Counted from the stretch's first letter, positions 1-6,752 are shown. The stretch: DNA of 17,838 nucleotides from an uncultured Roseburia sp. (GCA_934307185.1 CAKRCJ010000010.1:1-17838); one strand, 5' to 3'. Made by a program: numbers and translations. Notes: a model not told the origin generated them from the sequence alone.

Positions 1-66
1 TAATTATTAAATTTTCATAAATTATATAAAATGTCTTAAAAATTATCAATCGACTGTAAAAATATA

Positions 67-94
67 TTGAAAATGTATAATAATATGCTATAAT
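67..94 (+). promoter_or_regulatory. Probable sigma-A promoter of hpf
   Basis: TTGAAA at 67-72 and TATAAT at 89-94, 16 bases apart, with an extended -10 TGC directly before TATAAT. Transcription would start near 101, leaving a leader of about 45 bases. The first 66 bases of the window are very AT-rich and hold nothing else I can identify. Confidence 0.55.
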
Positions 95-145
95 AAGACC
101 ATGATATAAATCTGTATCAAATAAACGACAAAGGGGTTGGACATC

Positions 146-676
146 ATGAGAATTAAGATTACAGGAAGAAACATTGAATTAACAGAAGGTCTGAAAGCCG
201 CAGTGGAGGACAAGCTTTCCAAACTTGAAAGATATTTTACTCCAGACACAGATGTATATGTGACACTAAGTGTAGAGAAGGAACGTCAGAAGGCAGAGGT
301 TACAATACCAACCAAAGGCAATTACATCCGTTCCGAGCAGGTAAGCAATGATATGTACGTTTCAATTGATCTGGTGGAGGAAGTCATTGAACGTCAGCTT
401 AAGAAGTATAGAACAAAACTTGCAACAAAGCAGCAGAATGTAGCAGCTATTTTCAAACAGGACTTCCTGGATGAGAAATCAGAAGAAGATGAAGAGATTA
501 AGATTATCAGAACGAAGAAGTTTGATATGAAACCAATGTATCCGGAAGATGCATGTGTACAGATGGAATTATTAGGACATGATTTCTATGTATTCATCAA
601 TGCAGAGACAGAAGATGTCAATGTTGTTTATAAGAGAAAAGGTAATACTTACGGATTGATTGAACCGGAATATTAA
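146..676 (+). CDS. hpf: Long-form ribosome hibernation promoting factor (HPF)
   Basis: Binds the 30S subunit in stationary phase or stress and pairs 70S ribosomes into inactive 100S dimers. The 176-residue product has the two-part build of long HPF: an N-terminal S30AE domain (about residues 1-100, beginning MRIKITGRNIELTEGLKAAV) and a C-terminal dimerisation domain (about 120-176, with KKFDMKPMYPEDACVQMELL), joined by an acidic linker. I chose ATG 146 over the in-frame TTG at 137 because AAGGGG at 131-136 lies 9 bases before it and the family starts with M-R/K-I-x-I. It stands alone between its own promoter and a strong terminator. Confidence 0.95.
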   Translation: MRIKITGRNIELTEGLKAAVEDKLSKLERYFTPDTDVYVTLSVEKERQKAEVTIPTKGNYIRSEQVSNDMYVSIDLVEEVIERQLKKYRTKLATKQQNVAAIFKQDFLDEKSEEDEEIKIIRTKKFDMKPMYPEDACVQMELLGHDFYVFINAETEDVNVVYKRKGNTYGLIEPEY

Positions 677-683
677 AATTAAG

Positions 684-715
684 AGACAGAGGAGAGCGGA
701 AGCTCTCCTCTGTTT
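684..715 (+). terminator. Rho-independent terminator of hpf
   Basis: A perfect 11-bp stem, CAGAGGAGAGC (687-697) with its complement (702-712), closes a GGAA tetraloop. Weaker A-U and G-U pairs extend the base. The T-tract is short (TTT, then GCATA). Confidence 0.85.
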
Positions 716-774
716 GCATATACTATTAATAAGTGACATACTGTTTGTGATAATATGCATTAATAAAATACGCA

Positions 775-803
775 TTGTTTTTATACGTGCTATATGCTAT
801 GAT
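775..803 (+). promoter_or_regulatory. Probable promoter of hicAB
   Basis: TTGTTT (775-780), 17 bases, TATGAT (798-803), with an extended TGC before the -10. The start site would fall near 810, so the leader before the hicA ATG is under 20 bases. HicB proteins usually repress such promoters. I do not see a clean operator palindrome here. Confidence 0.5.
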
Positions 804-826
804 ATTTGTGCAAGGAGGAAAACGGT

Positions 827-1018
827 ATGCCAATGAAACCAAGAGAGATGGAAAAATTAATCCTTGCTGATGGGTGGGTGTTCAAGGAGCAGAATGGCTC
901 ACATAGACAGTACATACATTCTACAAAACCGGGCAGGGTCACAATTCCTTTTCATAAAGGAAAAGACCTAAATAAAAGGACCGAGAATTCCATCCGGAAA
1001 CAGGCGGGGCTTATCTGA
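827..1018 (+). CDS. hicA: HicA-family mRNA interferase toxin
   Basis: Small toxin of a type II toxin-antitoxin pair. HicA proteins cleave mRNA and have a compact dsRNA-binding-like fold with one catalytic histidine. The 63-residue product carries the family signature GSHRQY, whose His is the expected catalytic residue, followed by TIPFHKGKDLNKRT and a terminal IRKQAGL. An in-frame TTG at 806 exists, but AAGGAGG at 812-818 sits 8 bases before ATG 827, which makes that the better start. hicB follows after 39 bases, the standard toxin-first order. Confidence 0.9.
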   Translation: MPMKPREMEKLILADGWVFKEQNGSHRQYIHSTKPGRVTIPFHKGKDLNKRTENSIRKQAGLI

Positions 1019-1057
1019 GCCCCTGCCATTTCGCTTAATATTTAGGAGGTGTAAGCT

Positions 1058-1486
1058 ATGTTATCTATGTATCCAGCTTGTTTTTATAAAGAAGATGATG
1101 GGTATTCCGTTATTTTTCCTGATTTAAATTATCTGGCAACACAGGGAGATTCTTTTAAAGATGCTATGGAAATGGCAGTTGAATGTCTGGCAGGTTATCT
1201 TCATTCCTGTAAACTGGAAGGTGAGGAAATTCCTGCTCCATCAGGTGTTGAAGAAATAGACCCGGTGGCTGTTTCGCATGTGATTTGTTCGGATGACCCG
1301 GTAGGGGAGACATTTGTGAATATGGTTTGTGTAGATGTCGAAGCATACGCAAAGGCATATTTCGAAAAATCAGTCAGAAAGACACTTACAATACCGGCAT
1401 GGCTTAACACAGCAGCATTGGAAAAAGGAATTAATTTTTCCCAGACTTTACAGGAAGCTTTACTTGCAAAATTACAGGCACGATAA
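1058..1486 (+). CDS. hicB: HicB-family antitoxin with C-terminal DNA-binding segment
   Basis: Antitoxin partner of the preceding HicA; it would bind and neutralise the toxin and repress the operon. The 142-residue protein has the N-terminal partial RNase H-like HicB fold (about residues 4-60: YPACFYKEDDGYSVIFPDLN, then ATQGDSFKDAMEMA). The C-terminal segment (about 108-142, KTLTIPAWLNTAALEKGINF onward) looks like a ribbon-helix-helix DNA-binding unit. AGGAGG lies just upstream of the ATG. An inverted repeat at 1504-1541 follows the gene. Confidence 0.9.
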   Translation: MLSMYPACFYKEDDGYSVIFPDLNYLATQGDSFKDAMEMAVECLAGYLHSCKLEGEEIPAPSGVEEIDPVAVSHVICSDDPVGETFVNMVCVDVEAYAKAYFEKSVRKTLTIPAWLNTAALEKGINFSQTLQEALLAKLQAR

Positions 1487-1503
1487 CTGGTATGGTTTAA
1501 GAA

Positions 1504-1541
1504 GTTCAGAGGAAAATTTTACTAAAAATATCCCTCTGAAC
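1504..1541. repeat. 9-bp inverted repeat downstream of hicB
   Basis: GTTCAGAGG (1504-1512) and CCTCTGAAC (1533-1541) are perfect inverted copies around a 20-base AT-rich spacer. The right arm is followed by A residues on the + strand, and the minus strand has no T-run after its second arm, so it is not a typical terminator either way. It may be a weak hairpin end for hicAB, an operator or a mobile-element scar. Confidence 0.4.
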
Positions 1542-1602
1542 TGAAAAAAACAATCAAACTACAAAATTCTTATAAACTAAGAACAAATTCCTACAAATAG
1601 AA

Positions 1603-1631
1603 TTGTGTTTCCGGAAAAAACTAAGTATAAT
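1603..1631 (+). promoter_or_regulatory. Probable sigma-A promoter before the 98-residue ORF
   Basis: TTGTGT (1603-1608), 17-base spacer, perfect TATAAT (1626-1631). The predicted start near 1638 lies only about 17 bases before ATG 1655, so the message would have almost no leader. Confidence 0.5.
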
Positions 1632-1654
1632 AAATTGGACTTCATATATAGTAA

Positions 1655-1951
1655 ATGACTGCACAGGAGAAGATGAGAGAAGAAAAATTATTTAGTGAAT
1701 TATTGACAACACTGCAGGAGCAGCCGATGTTTGGCACAATCTTGATGAACGAAAATATGTTAGACATGAACCGATTAAGTCTTTTGCAGGAGATATTACT
1801 TGCAATACAACAAAAAGAACTGGAGCAGTCAAGAACACAAATCTTTCAATATGGAAGTATGGTAGGCAGAAATGATTTATTTGCAAGACAGATATTTTTG
1901 TGTCTGTTAGTATGTTTAGAGGAACAGGAGCGTTTGCAGACAAACATATAA
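1655..1951 (+). CDS. Hypothetical 98-residue helical protein
   Basis: I do not recognise a family. The product is Leu/Glu/Gln-rich and probably all-helical, with no signal peptide or clear membrane segment, although one hydrophobic stretch (ARQIFLCLLVCLEE, about 77-90) could be a buried helix. ATG 1655 has no clear Shine-Dalgarno site. The in-frame ATG at 1673 follows AGGAG by only 3 bases, so the start is uncertain. A well-formed promoter just upstream and a terminator at 2072-2110 support an independent transcription unit. The 120 bases between its stop and that terminator contain no convincing gene. Confidence 0.5.
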   Translation: MTAQEKMREEKLFSELLTTLQEQPMFGTILMNENMLDMNRLSLLQEILLAIQQKELEQSRTQIFQYGSMVGRNDLFARQIFLCLLVCLEEQERLQTNI

Positions 1952-2071
1952 AGAAATAATAGTACGCGGGGGTGTACAAAAGAAAAAACGGAAAAAAGAT
2001 GGTTATAACAGACCTCTTTATTTGGGAAAAGTAAGAATGAAAGGAAAAGTGCATACTATATAAGGAGAAGG

Positions 2072-2110
2072 AAAAAGAAGCTCAGTCCATAATGGCAGGG
2101 CTTCTTTTTT
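2072..2110 (+). terminator. Rho-independent terminator
   Basis: AAAAAGAAGC (2072-2081) pairs with GCTTCTTTTT (2100-2109), followed by a further T, around an 18-base loop. It ends the unit begun at 1626 and insulates ddl. Confidence 0.7.
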
Positions 2111-2165
2111 GCAGAAAATTGAAAATAGTGCTGAAAAATGGAAAAATGAAAAGCACTATTTTATA

Positions 2166-2194
2166 TTGTCATGAAACATAAAAAGGTTTACTAT
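2166..2194 (+). promoter_or_regulatory. Possible promoter of ddl-murF
   Basis: TTGTCA (2166-2171), 17 bases, TACTAT (2189-2194). The -10 is only a fair match, and overlapping TATAGT and TAGTAT alternatives follow it at 2192-2199. The region between the terminator and ddl is otherwise empty. Confidence 0.4.
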
Positions 2195-2231
2195 AGTATA
2201 AATCAGAAAGAAGATAGGAGATTTTTTTACC

Positions 2232-3287
2232 ATGAATATAGTAGTTTTAGCAGGTGGTTTAAGTACGGAGAGAGATGTTTCTTTTAAAACGGGAGACATG
2301 GTTTCAAAGGCATTGAGAGAGAACGGACACCGGGTTATTTTACTCGATGTTTTTATGGGATATAGCGACAAAGAAGAGGATTTGACAGATATTTTTGACC
2401 GGGCAGAGCAGGTTAGTGTAAAGGTATCTGACATTCCGGAAACAGCGCCGGATTTAGCAAAGGTAAAGGCATCCAGAAAAGACCAGTCAGACTGTTTCTT
2501 TGGACCGAATGTTATTAATATGTGCCGCATGGCGGACATCGTTTTCATGGCATTACACGGAGAGAATGGAGAGAACGGCAAAATTCAGGCGGCGTTTGAT
2601 TTGTTCGGTATCAAATATACCGGAACCGGATATTTAAGCAGTGCACTTGCAATGGATAAAGGAATGGCAAAACAGCTTTTCTTATCCAATGGAATTCCGA
2701 CACCACAGGGAATTGCCATGAAAAAAGAGAACAGAACAGACAGTGCAAAAGAGCTTGGATTAAAGCTTCCATGTGTTGTAAAACCATGCTGTGGAGGCTC
2801 TAGTATCGGAGTTACAATTGTCCGCACGGAAGATGAGTTTAAGAGTGCCTTAGACGAGGCCTTTAAGTGGGAAGACAATTTAATCATTGAAGAATATGTG
2901 AAAGGACGTGAGTTATCTGTCGGAGTCATTGATTATAAAGCACTTCCAATTATTGAAATTGCGCCGATTGAAGGCTTTTATGATTACAAAAATAAGTATA
3001 AAGCAGGCAGCGCAGTAGAAACCTGTCCGGCAGAATTACCGGAAGAAATCACAAAGCAGATGCAGCATTACGCAGAGCGTGTAGCGGAAGTGTTAGGCTT
3101 AAATACATATTCCCGCTCGGATTTCTTGCTGAATGAAAATAATGAGATTTTCTGTCTGGAGGCAAACACACTTCCGGGCATGACACCGACCAGTCTTTTG
3201 CCACAGGAGGCAGGAGTGCTTGGCATTAATTTTAACCAGTTGTGCGAAAAACTGATTGAAATATCTTTGAAAAAATATGAAAACTAG
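2232..3287 (+). CDS. ddl: D-alanine--D-alanine ligase
   Basis: ATP-grasp enzyme that joins two D-Ala to make the dipeptide MurF adds to the muropeptide. The 351-residue protein has the N-terminal substrate loop with Glu13 (STERDVSFKTG), the ATP-grasp loop KPCCGGSSIGV (184-194), the omega-loop FYDYKNKY (249-256), RSDF (295-298) and the metal-binding end CLEANTLPGMT with Glu310 and Asn312. Tyr256 corresponds to the Tyr that marks D-Ala-D-Ala rather than D-Ala-D-lactate ligases, so this is a housekeeping enzyme and not a vancomycin-resistance type. AGGAG at 2216-2220 serves the ATG across an 11-base T-rich spacer. murF follows 70 bases downstream, past a hairpin. Confidence 0.96.
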   Translation: MNIVVLAGGLSTERDVSFKTGDMVSKALRENGHRVILLDVFMGYSDKEEDLTDIFDRAEQVSVKVSDIPETAPDLAKVKASRKDQSDCFFGPNVINMCRMADIVFMALHGENGENGKIQAAFDLFGIKYTGTGYLSSALAMDKGMAKQLFLSNGIPTPQGIAMKKENRTDSAKELGLKLPCVVKPCCGGSSIGVTIVRTEDEFKSALDEAFKWEDNLIIEEYVKGRELSVGVIDYKALPIIEIAPIEGFYDYKNKYKAGSAVETCPAELPEEITKQMQHYAERVAEVLGLNTYSRSDFLLNENNEIFCLEANTLPGMTPTSLLPQEAGVLGINFNQLCEKLIEISLKKYEN

Positions 3288-3303
3288 AAATTACGTTCAG
3301 ACA

Positions 3304-3334
3304 GCCACCAGTTTTTAAAACCGGTGGCAGTTTG
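3304..3334 (+). terminator. Hairpin between ddl and murF (partial terminator)
   Basis: GCCACC (3304-3309) pairs with GGTGGC (3323-3328), with further T-A pairs inside, followed by AGTTTGTT. The T-tract is interrupted, so it may terminate only part of the transcripts. No promoter is evident between it and murF. Confidence 0.6.
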
Positions 3335-3357
3335 TTCTATAGCAGGAGAATGAATAT

Positions 3358-4788
3358 ATGAAAAACATGACGTTAGAGCATATCGCAGCGGTCTGTGACG
3401 GAACTTACATCGGAAGGGAAACAGATAAGAAAAAAGAAATCAAAGGAGCGGTTATTGACAGCCGCCTTGTGGAAAAAGATTATTTATTTATCGCAGTCTG
3501 TGGAGAAAAGGTCGACGGACACAGTTTTATTCCGGCAGTTTTTGAAAAAGGCGCACTTGCGGTTTTATCTGAAAAGAAATTAACTGACCCGGCAGGACCA
3601 TATATATTGGTGAATTCTACGCTTGAGGCAATGAAAAAGCTTGCAGCGGACTACAGAAGAAATCTTGACATTAAAGTGGTAGGGATAACCGGAAGTGTTG
3701 GAAAAACAAGTACAAAAGAAATGATAGCATCGGTTCTGGCACAAAAATATAATGTGTTAAAAACCGAGGGCAATTTTAATAATGAAATCGGTCTTCCACT
3801 TACGATTTTTAAAATCAGGGAACAGCATCAGATTGCAGTACTTGAGATGGGAATTTCTGATTTTGGAGAAATGCACCGTCTGGCAGCGATGGCATACCCG
3901 GATATCTGTGTTATCACAAATATCGGACTTTGTCATCTGGAAAATCTCCTTACAAGAGATGGAATTTTAAAAGCAAAAACAGAAAGCTTTGAGCATATGA
4001 CACCGGACGGAGTAGCCGTATTAAACGGCGATGATGATAAACTCTGCCAGAAAAAGACGGTAAATGGAAAGCCTGCAATTTTTTATGGTCTTGGAAAAAA
4101 ACCGAAGGTTGTAGAAGATGAAAACGGAGAAAAAATACTTGCGGAAAAATCGGTTTATGCGACAGATGTTGAGGCAGTTGGACTGACAGGAACAAAAGCA
4201 ATCATTCATTATTTCCCGAAAAACAGTACAGAGGAAGTTTCTTTTTCCGTGGAAATTCCAATTGCAGGCGAGCACAATGTCTATAATGCGCTGGCAGCCG
4301 TCAGTGTGGCGAGAGAATTAGGACTTACCACAGAAGAAATGAAGCGTGGAATTGAAGCTGTTGAGACCATTGGCGGAAGAAGCAACTTAATTCATAAAGC
4401 CGGAATGACGATTATTGATGACTGCTACAATGCAAATCCGGTTTCCATGAAAGCGTCCATTGATGTGCTGTCCAAAGCACCGGGAAGGAAAATCGCAGTG
4501 TTAGGGGATATGGGCGAGCTTGGCGCAGACGAAAAAAAGCTTCATTATATGGTAGGAGAACATTTCGAAGGAAAAGGCATTGCCGCGTTATATTGCACCG
4601 GAGCACTCTCAAGAGAGATTGCAGATGCAGTGGAAAAGTTCAGCAAAGAGACGAAGGTGTATTATTTCGAAGAGAAAAAAGCACTGACAGAGGCACTTTT
4701 AAAAGAGGTGGCAGAAGGGGATACCATTTTGGTAAAAGCATCGCATTTTATGAATTTTCCGGAGATTGTGAAGGAATTGACGAAGTAG
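3358..4788 (+). CDS. murF: UDP-N-acetylmuramoyl-tripeptide--D-alanyl-D-alanine ligase
   Basis: Cytoplasmic Mur ligase that attaches the D-Ala-D-Ala made by Ddl to UDP-MurNAc-tripeptide, giving the pentapeptide precursor. The 476 residues show all family marks: the N-terminal substrate domain with VIDSR (about 32-36), the ATP loop GITGSVGKTST (109-119), NFNNEIGLPLT (139-149), EMG (163-165), GEHNVYNALAA (304-314), DDCYNANP (354-361) and GDMGELG (383-389). CAGGAG at 3343-3348 lies 9 bases before the ATG. It is the natural partner of ddl and probably depends on read-through past the hairpin at 3304-3334. Confidence 0.96.
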   Translation: MKNMTLEHIAAVCDGTYIGRETDKKKEIKGAVIDSRLVEKDYLFIAVCGEKVDGHSFIPAVFEKGALAVLSEKKLTDPAGPYILVNSTLEAMKKLAADYRRNLDIKVVGITGSVGKTSTKEMIASVLAQKYNVLKTEGNFNNEIGLPLTIFKIREQHQIAVLEMGISDFGEMHRLAAMAYPDICVITNIGLCHLENLLTRDGILKAKTESFEHMTPDGVAVLNGDDDKLCQKKTVNGKPAIFYGLGKKPKVVEDENGEKILAEKSVYATDVEAVGLTGTKAIIHYFPKNSTEEVSFSVEIPIAGEHNVYNALAAVSVARELGLTTEEMKRGIEAVETIGGRSNLIHKAGMTIIDDCYNANPVSMKASIDVLSKAPGRKIAVLGDMGELGADEKKLHYMVGEHFEGKGIAALYCTGALSREIADAVEKFSKETKVYYFEEKKALTEALLKEVAEGDTILVKASHFMNFPEIVKELTK

Positions 4789-4830
4789 AGAGCTGCGGAC
4801 GGAAAGCGATATTATAGCAGTAAAACATAG

Positions 4831-4891
4831 ATTTTATATCTGCATATTGTATGAAACATGCTTTCTGCGACAGCCCCCTTATTATATCGTG
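4831..4891. repeat. Dispersed short repeat, copy A
   Basis: Shares ATATTGTATGAA (4844-4855) exactly with 12540-12551. Past the 12-mer the two copies stay alignable over about 27 more bases: ATG, TTT, GC, ACAGC and TTATT are all conserved in order, with one 2-base gap. Upstream similarity (GATTT then AT-rich) is looser. It lies directly 3' of the minus-strand plsC, in the same orientation as copy B relative to its minus-strand gene. Confidence 0.55.
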
Positions 4892-4910
4892 ATTACATCA
4901 CTCAATAATA
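4879..4910. terminator. Possible bidirectional hairpin between murF and plsC
   Basis: GTGAT-TAC-ATCAC (4889-4901) forms a perfect 5-bp stem, with flanking TTATT/AATAA able to extend it. It lies between the convergent ends of murF and plsC. It lacks a proper T-tract, so the terminator call is tentative. Confidence 0.35.
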
Positions 4911-4920
4911 TCGCCGTTCG

Positions 4921-5655
4921 TCAAATTAACGTTTTATTTTTCTCCAGCATTTCAGCAATCACATTCTGGCAGTAAACACCGATTTTTTTCTTCTGCTCCT
5001 TATCAAGCTCATTCGGGTAAATCGGTTTTCCGTATTCTACAATGACATGAGCCTTTTTCACGTAAGGCATATGCGCTTCCAGAACCTCGTCGGAATTGGT
5101 GATTGCCATTGGGATAATCTGGCAGCCGCTCTTTTCTGCAATTTTAAAGCTTCCCTCTTTAAATGGGAGCATTAAATCGGCCGTTTTATTTCTTGTTCCC
5201 TCCGGGAAAATACACATGGAAATTCCGTTTTTTACATTATCAATTCCGGTGAGAATTGTCTTTAAAGCTTCCTTTACATTTTCACGATCAATAAACAGAC
5301 AGTGCAGGCGGCGCATCCAGGTGCGGAGCAATGGAACCTTTTCCATATCCTTTTTTGCAATATAGCCGGTAAGTCCCGGACAGCGTGCATAAGTGATAAT
5401 AATGTCAAAGTAACTCTTATGGTTTCCGATGTATAAAACGGGTGTATTCTTCGGTACATTTTCTTCGCCGATTACTGTAACCTTTGTTCCGCAAATGAAC
5501 AAAATTACACGGAATGCCCACTGCACCATGCGAAGCTGGCTGATGTCGGCGGCGCGCTTATTGAACTTTGCAATAATCCATTCAATTCCGAGTACCGGGA
5601 TACCGATAATCAGGTATAAAACAGCGAAAAGTAATGCAAGTATAAGTCTTATCAT
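4921..5655 (-). CDS. plsC: 1-acyl-sn-glycerol-3-phosphate acyltransferase (PlsC family)
   Basis: Transfers an acyl chain to lysophosphatidic acid to make phosphatidic acid, the common phospholipid precursor. The 244-residue product starts with a hydrophobic membrane segment (about residues 4-28) and carries the acyltransferase HX4D motif as NHKSYFD (His79, Asp84) and the substrate motif FPEGTR (150-155). AAAGGA lies about 9 bases before the start on the minus strand. It stands alone, convergent with murF and divergent from the lipoprotein gene. A PlsY homologue at 11847-12452 could supply its substrate. Confidence 0.92.
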   Translation of the reverse strand: MIRLILALLFAVLYLIIGIPVLGIEWIIAKFNKRAADISQLRMVQWAFRVILFICGTKVTVIGEENVPKNTPVLYIGNHKSYFDIIITYARCPGLTGYIAKKDMEKVPLLRTWMRRLHCLFIDRENVKEALKTILTGIDNVKNGISMCIFPEGTRNKTADLMLPFKEGSFKIAEKSGCQIIPMAITNSDEVLEAHMPYVKKAHVIVEYGKPIYPNELDKEQKKKIGVYCQNVIAEMLEKNKTLI

Positions 5656-5733
5656 AGCATAGGTTTCCTTTCCATTTTTTCAGGCAGGGAGAAATATTTT
5701 CCCCTTTTTCCTGCGAACATAAATATCTTCATT

Positions 5734-5762
5734 ATTATAATTGGAAAACCAAAGAAAAACAA
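5734..5762 (-). promoter_or_regulatory. Sigma-A promoter of plsC
   Basis: On the minus strand TTGTTT (5757-5762), 17 bases, perfect TATAAT (5734-5739). The leader is about 70 bases and contains a near-palindrome around AAATATTT (5692-5699). Confidence 0.6.
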
Positions 5763-5788
5763 CTGGTTCTTTTTTGAAAAAGTTTTCG

Positions 5789-5817
5789 TCATAAATTTAT
5801 TTTCCACCGCATACAAT
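5789..5817 (+). promoter_or_regulatory. Likely sigma-E sporulation promoter of the lipoprotein gene
   Basis: TCATAAA (5789-5795), 14 bases, CATACAAT (5810-5817). The -10 matches the Bacillus/Clostridium sigma-E consensus exactly and the -35 keeps the ATA core at the right distance. Transcription would begin near 5824. No sigma-A promoter of comparable quality is seen before this gene. Confidence 0.6.
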
Positions 5818-5868
5818 AGAATAAGAGCAAAAACACTGTGCAAAAAGGCATGGGAACTGGAGGCAGTT

Positions 5869-6297
5869 ATGCAGGCGATAGGTAACAGACGCAGGTATGG
5901 AATATGGTTGATTGGAATTTTTCTGTCGGCTCTTTTTTTTGCAGGCTGTAGTATTGAGCAGACAAACCGGACAAAAATCAGTGATTTGGAATATACGATT
6001 TTATCCGAGGAGGAAATTCCAAAGGAGCTTAAAATAAAAATCGAGGAAAAAAAGGCGGCAGATTTTAAAATGACCTATACAGATAATGAGTCATTGTACA
6101 TAGTAAGGGGATACGGAGAGCAGGAGACCGGCGGCTACAGTATCTGCATCAGAGATTTGTATGTAACTTCAAATGCAATTTTATTTTACAGCGAATTAAT
6201 CGGACCGAGAAAGGGAGAAACGATAAACAAAAGCCCAAGTTATCCATATATTGTCGTAAAAACAGAGATGAGAGAAGAAAATGTCGTATTTGAGTAA
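5869..6297 (+). CDS. Lipoprotein with PrcB-like C-terminal domain
   Basis: A secreted, lipid-anchored protein of 142 residues. Basic residues (NRRR) precede a hydrophobic stretch and the lipobox FAGC, which places the lipidated Cys at position 27. The C-terminal half (about 75-135) resembles the PrcB_C protease-complex-inhibitor domain: RGYGEQETGGYSI, a strand-rich middle, then GPRKGE and YPYIVVKTE. TGGAGG at 5858-5863 is 5 bases before the ATG. The upstream sigma-E-type promoter suggests it is made in the mother cell during sporulation, which fits the nearby sipL. The ligand or partner is unknown. Confidence 0.75.
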   Translation: MQAIGNRRRYGIWLIGIFLSALFFAGCSIEQTNRTKISDLEYTILSEEEIPKELKIKIEEKKAADFKMTYTDNESLYIVRGYGEQETGGYSICIRDLYVTSNAILFYSELIGPRKGETINKSPSYPYIVVKTEMREENVVFE

Positions 6298-6333
6298 ATA
6301 TTCGTAAATTTATTGTAAATTGTACAAATTTGT

Positions 6334-6362
6334 TTGACAAAAATTTATTACGATGCTATAGT
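6334..6362 (+). promoter_or_regulatory. Strong sigma-A promoter of veg
   Basis: Perfect TTGACA (6334-6339), 17 bases, TATAGT (6357-6362), with an extended TGC. This is the best promoter in the window. The roughly 70-base leader can form a hairpin CAG-A-AAATAA / TTATTT-A-TCTG shortly before the AAGGAGG. Confidence 0.8.
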
Positions 6363-6439
6363 AAAGCGTGAATATGGATTTGACAGGTCAGAAAATAAAA
6401 TTATTTATCTGGAAAGTGTCAGATTAAGGAGGTAGAGAA

Positions 6440-6682
6440 ATGCAGCAGGCAGACATCAACAGAGTACGTGCATCCGTACATCAGCAGTGTGGCAGCAAGG
6501 TAATGATTCAGCTCGACCGAGGACGTAATAAGGTTGATATTCAACAAGGCGTTATCCAGCATGCTTATCCATGTGTTTTTACCGTATTAGTAGAAGATGA
6601 GCGTGATGACAATCCACCTCAGTTATTATCATTTAGTTATAATGATATTATTACAAAAGATATCCGCATGAAACTTTGCTAA
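6440..6682 (+). CDS. veg: Veg family protein
   Basis: Small cytoplasmic protein of 80 residues in the Veg (DUF1021) family. Veg has been linked to biofilm matrix gene control in Bacillus subtilis, but its biochemistry is not settled. The recognisable parts are the opening helix (INRVRASVHQQCGSKV), a basic strand segment (LDRGRNKVDIQQGVI), YPCVFTVLV and the closing SFSYNDIITKDI, in the same order and length as the Bacillus protein. TAAGGAGGT at 6425-6433 is a strong ribosome site, and the promoter is strong too. The terminator after it also serves as the start region of sipL. Confidence 0.9.
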   Translation: MQQADINRVRASVHQQCGSKVMIQLDRGRNKVDIQQGVIQHAYPCVFTVLVEDERDDNPPQLLSFSYNDIITKDIRMKLC

Positions 6683-6689
6683 AAAGTGC

Positions 6690-6718
6690 GTATAAAACAC
6701 CCCCGATACGAATAAGAT
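6690..6718 (+). promoter_or_regulatory. Possible sigma-E-type promoter of sipL, embedded in the veg terminator
   Basis: GTATAAA (6690-6696), 14 bases, AATAAGAT (6711-6718). The ATA cores are spaced exactly as in the lipoprotein promoter, but the -10 matches CATACAAT at only 5 of 8 positions. The -10 lies on the end of the 5' arm and the loop of the hairpin at 6700-6752, so transcripts would begin around 6725 and lack the 5' arm. Confidence 0.35.
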
Positions 6719-6752
6719 GAAAAAAAGGATTTCGGATCGGGGGAATTTTTTT
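6700..6752 (+). terminator. Terminator whose 3' arm is the sipL ribosome binding site
   Basis: CCCCCGAT (6700-6707) pairs perfectly with ATCGGGGG (6736-6743), and CGAA/TTCG continues the stem after one A-G mismatch. The loop is 18 bases and the T-tract is 7 T (6746-6752). GGGGG (6739-6743) sits 7 bases before TTG 6751, so it is also the Shine-Dalgarno site, and the start codon uses the last two T of the tract. It ends veg transcription. Confidence 0.85.

Noticed and set aside
1920..2054. Basic open frame (+) reading KKKRKKDGYNRPLYLGKVRM, recalling an integrase arm-binding segment
   Set aside because: It has no start codon, overlaps the end of the 98-residue ORF in another frame, and the resemblance is short and low-complexity.
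2232..3287. Possible D-Ala-D-lactate (vancomycin-resistance) ligase
   Set aside because: The omega loop has FYDYKNKY with the D-Ala-D-Ala-type Tyr, and no vanH/vanX-like genes are nearby.
4847..4854. CATACAAT on the minus strand in repeat copy A (and at 12543-12550 in copy B), the same octamer as the sigma-E -10
   Set aside because: Neither copy has an ATA-type -35 at the required distance, and copy A points into murF, so these are not called promoters.
5652..5843. Minus-strand 63-codon frame upstream of plsC
   Set aside because: It spans the plsC promoter and leader and has no ribosome site.
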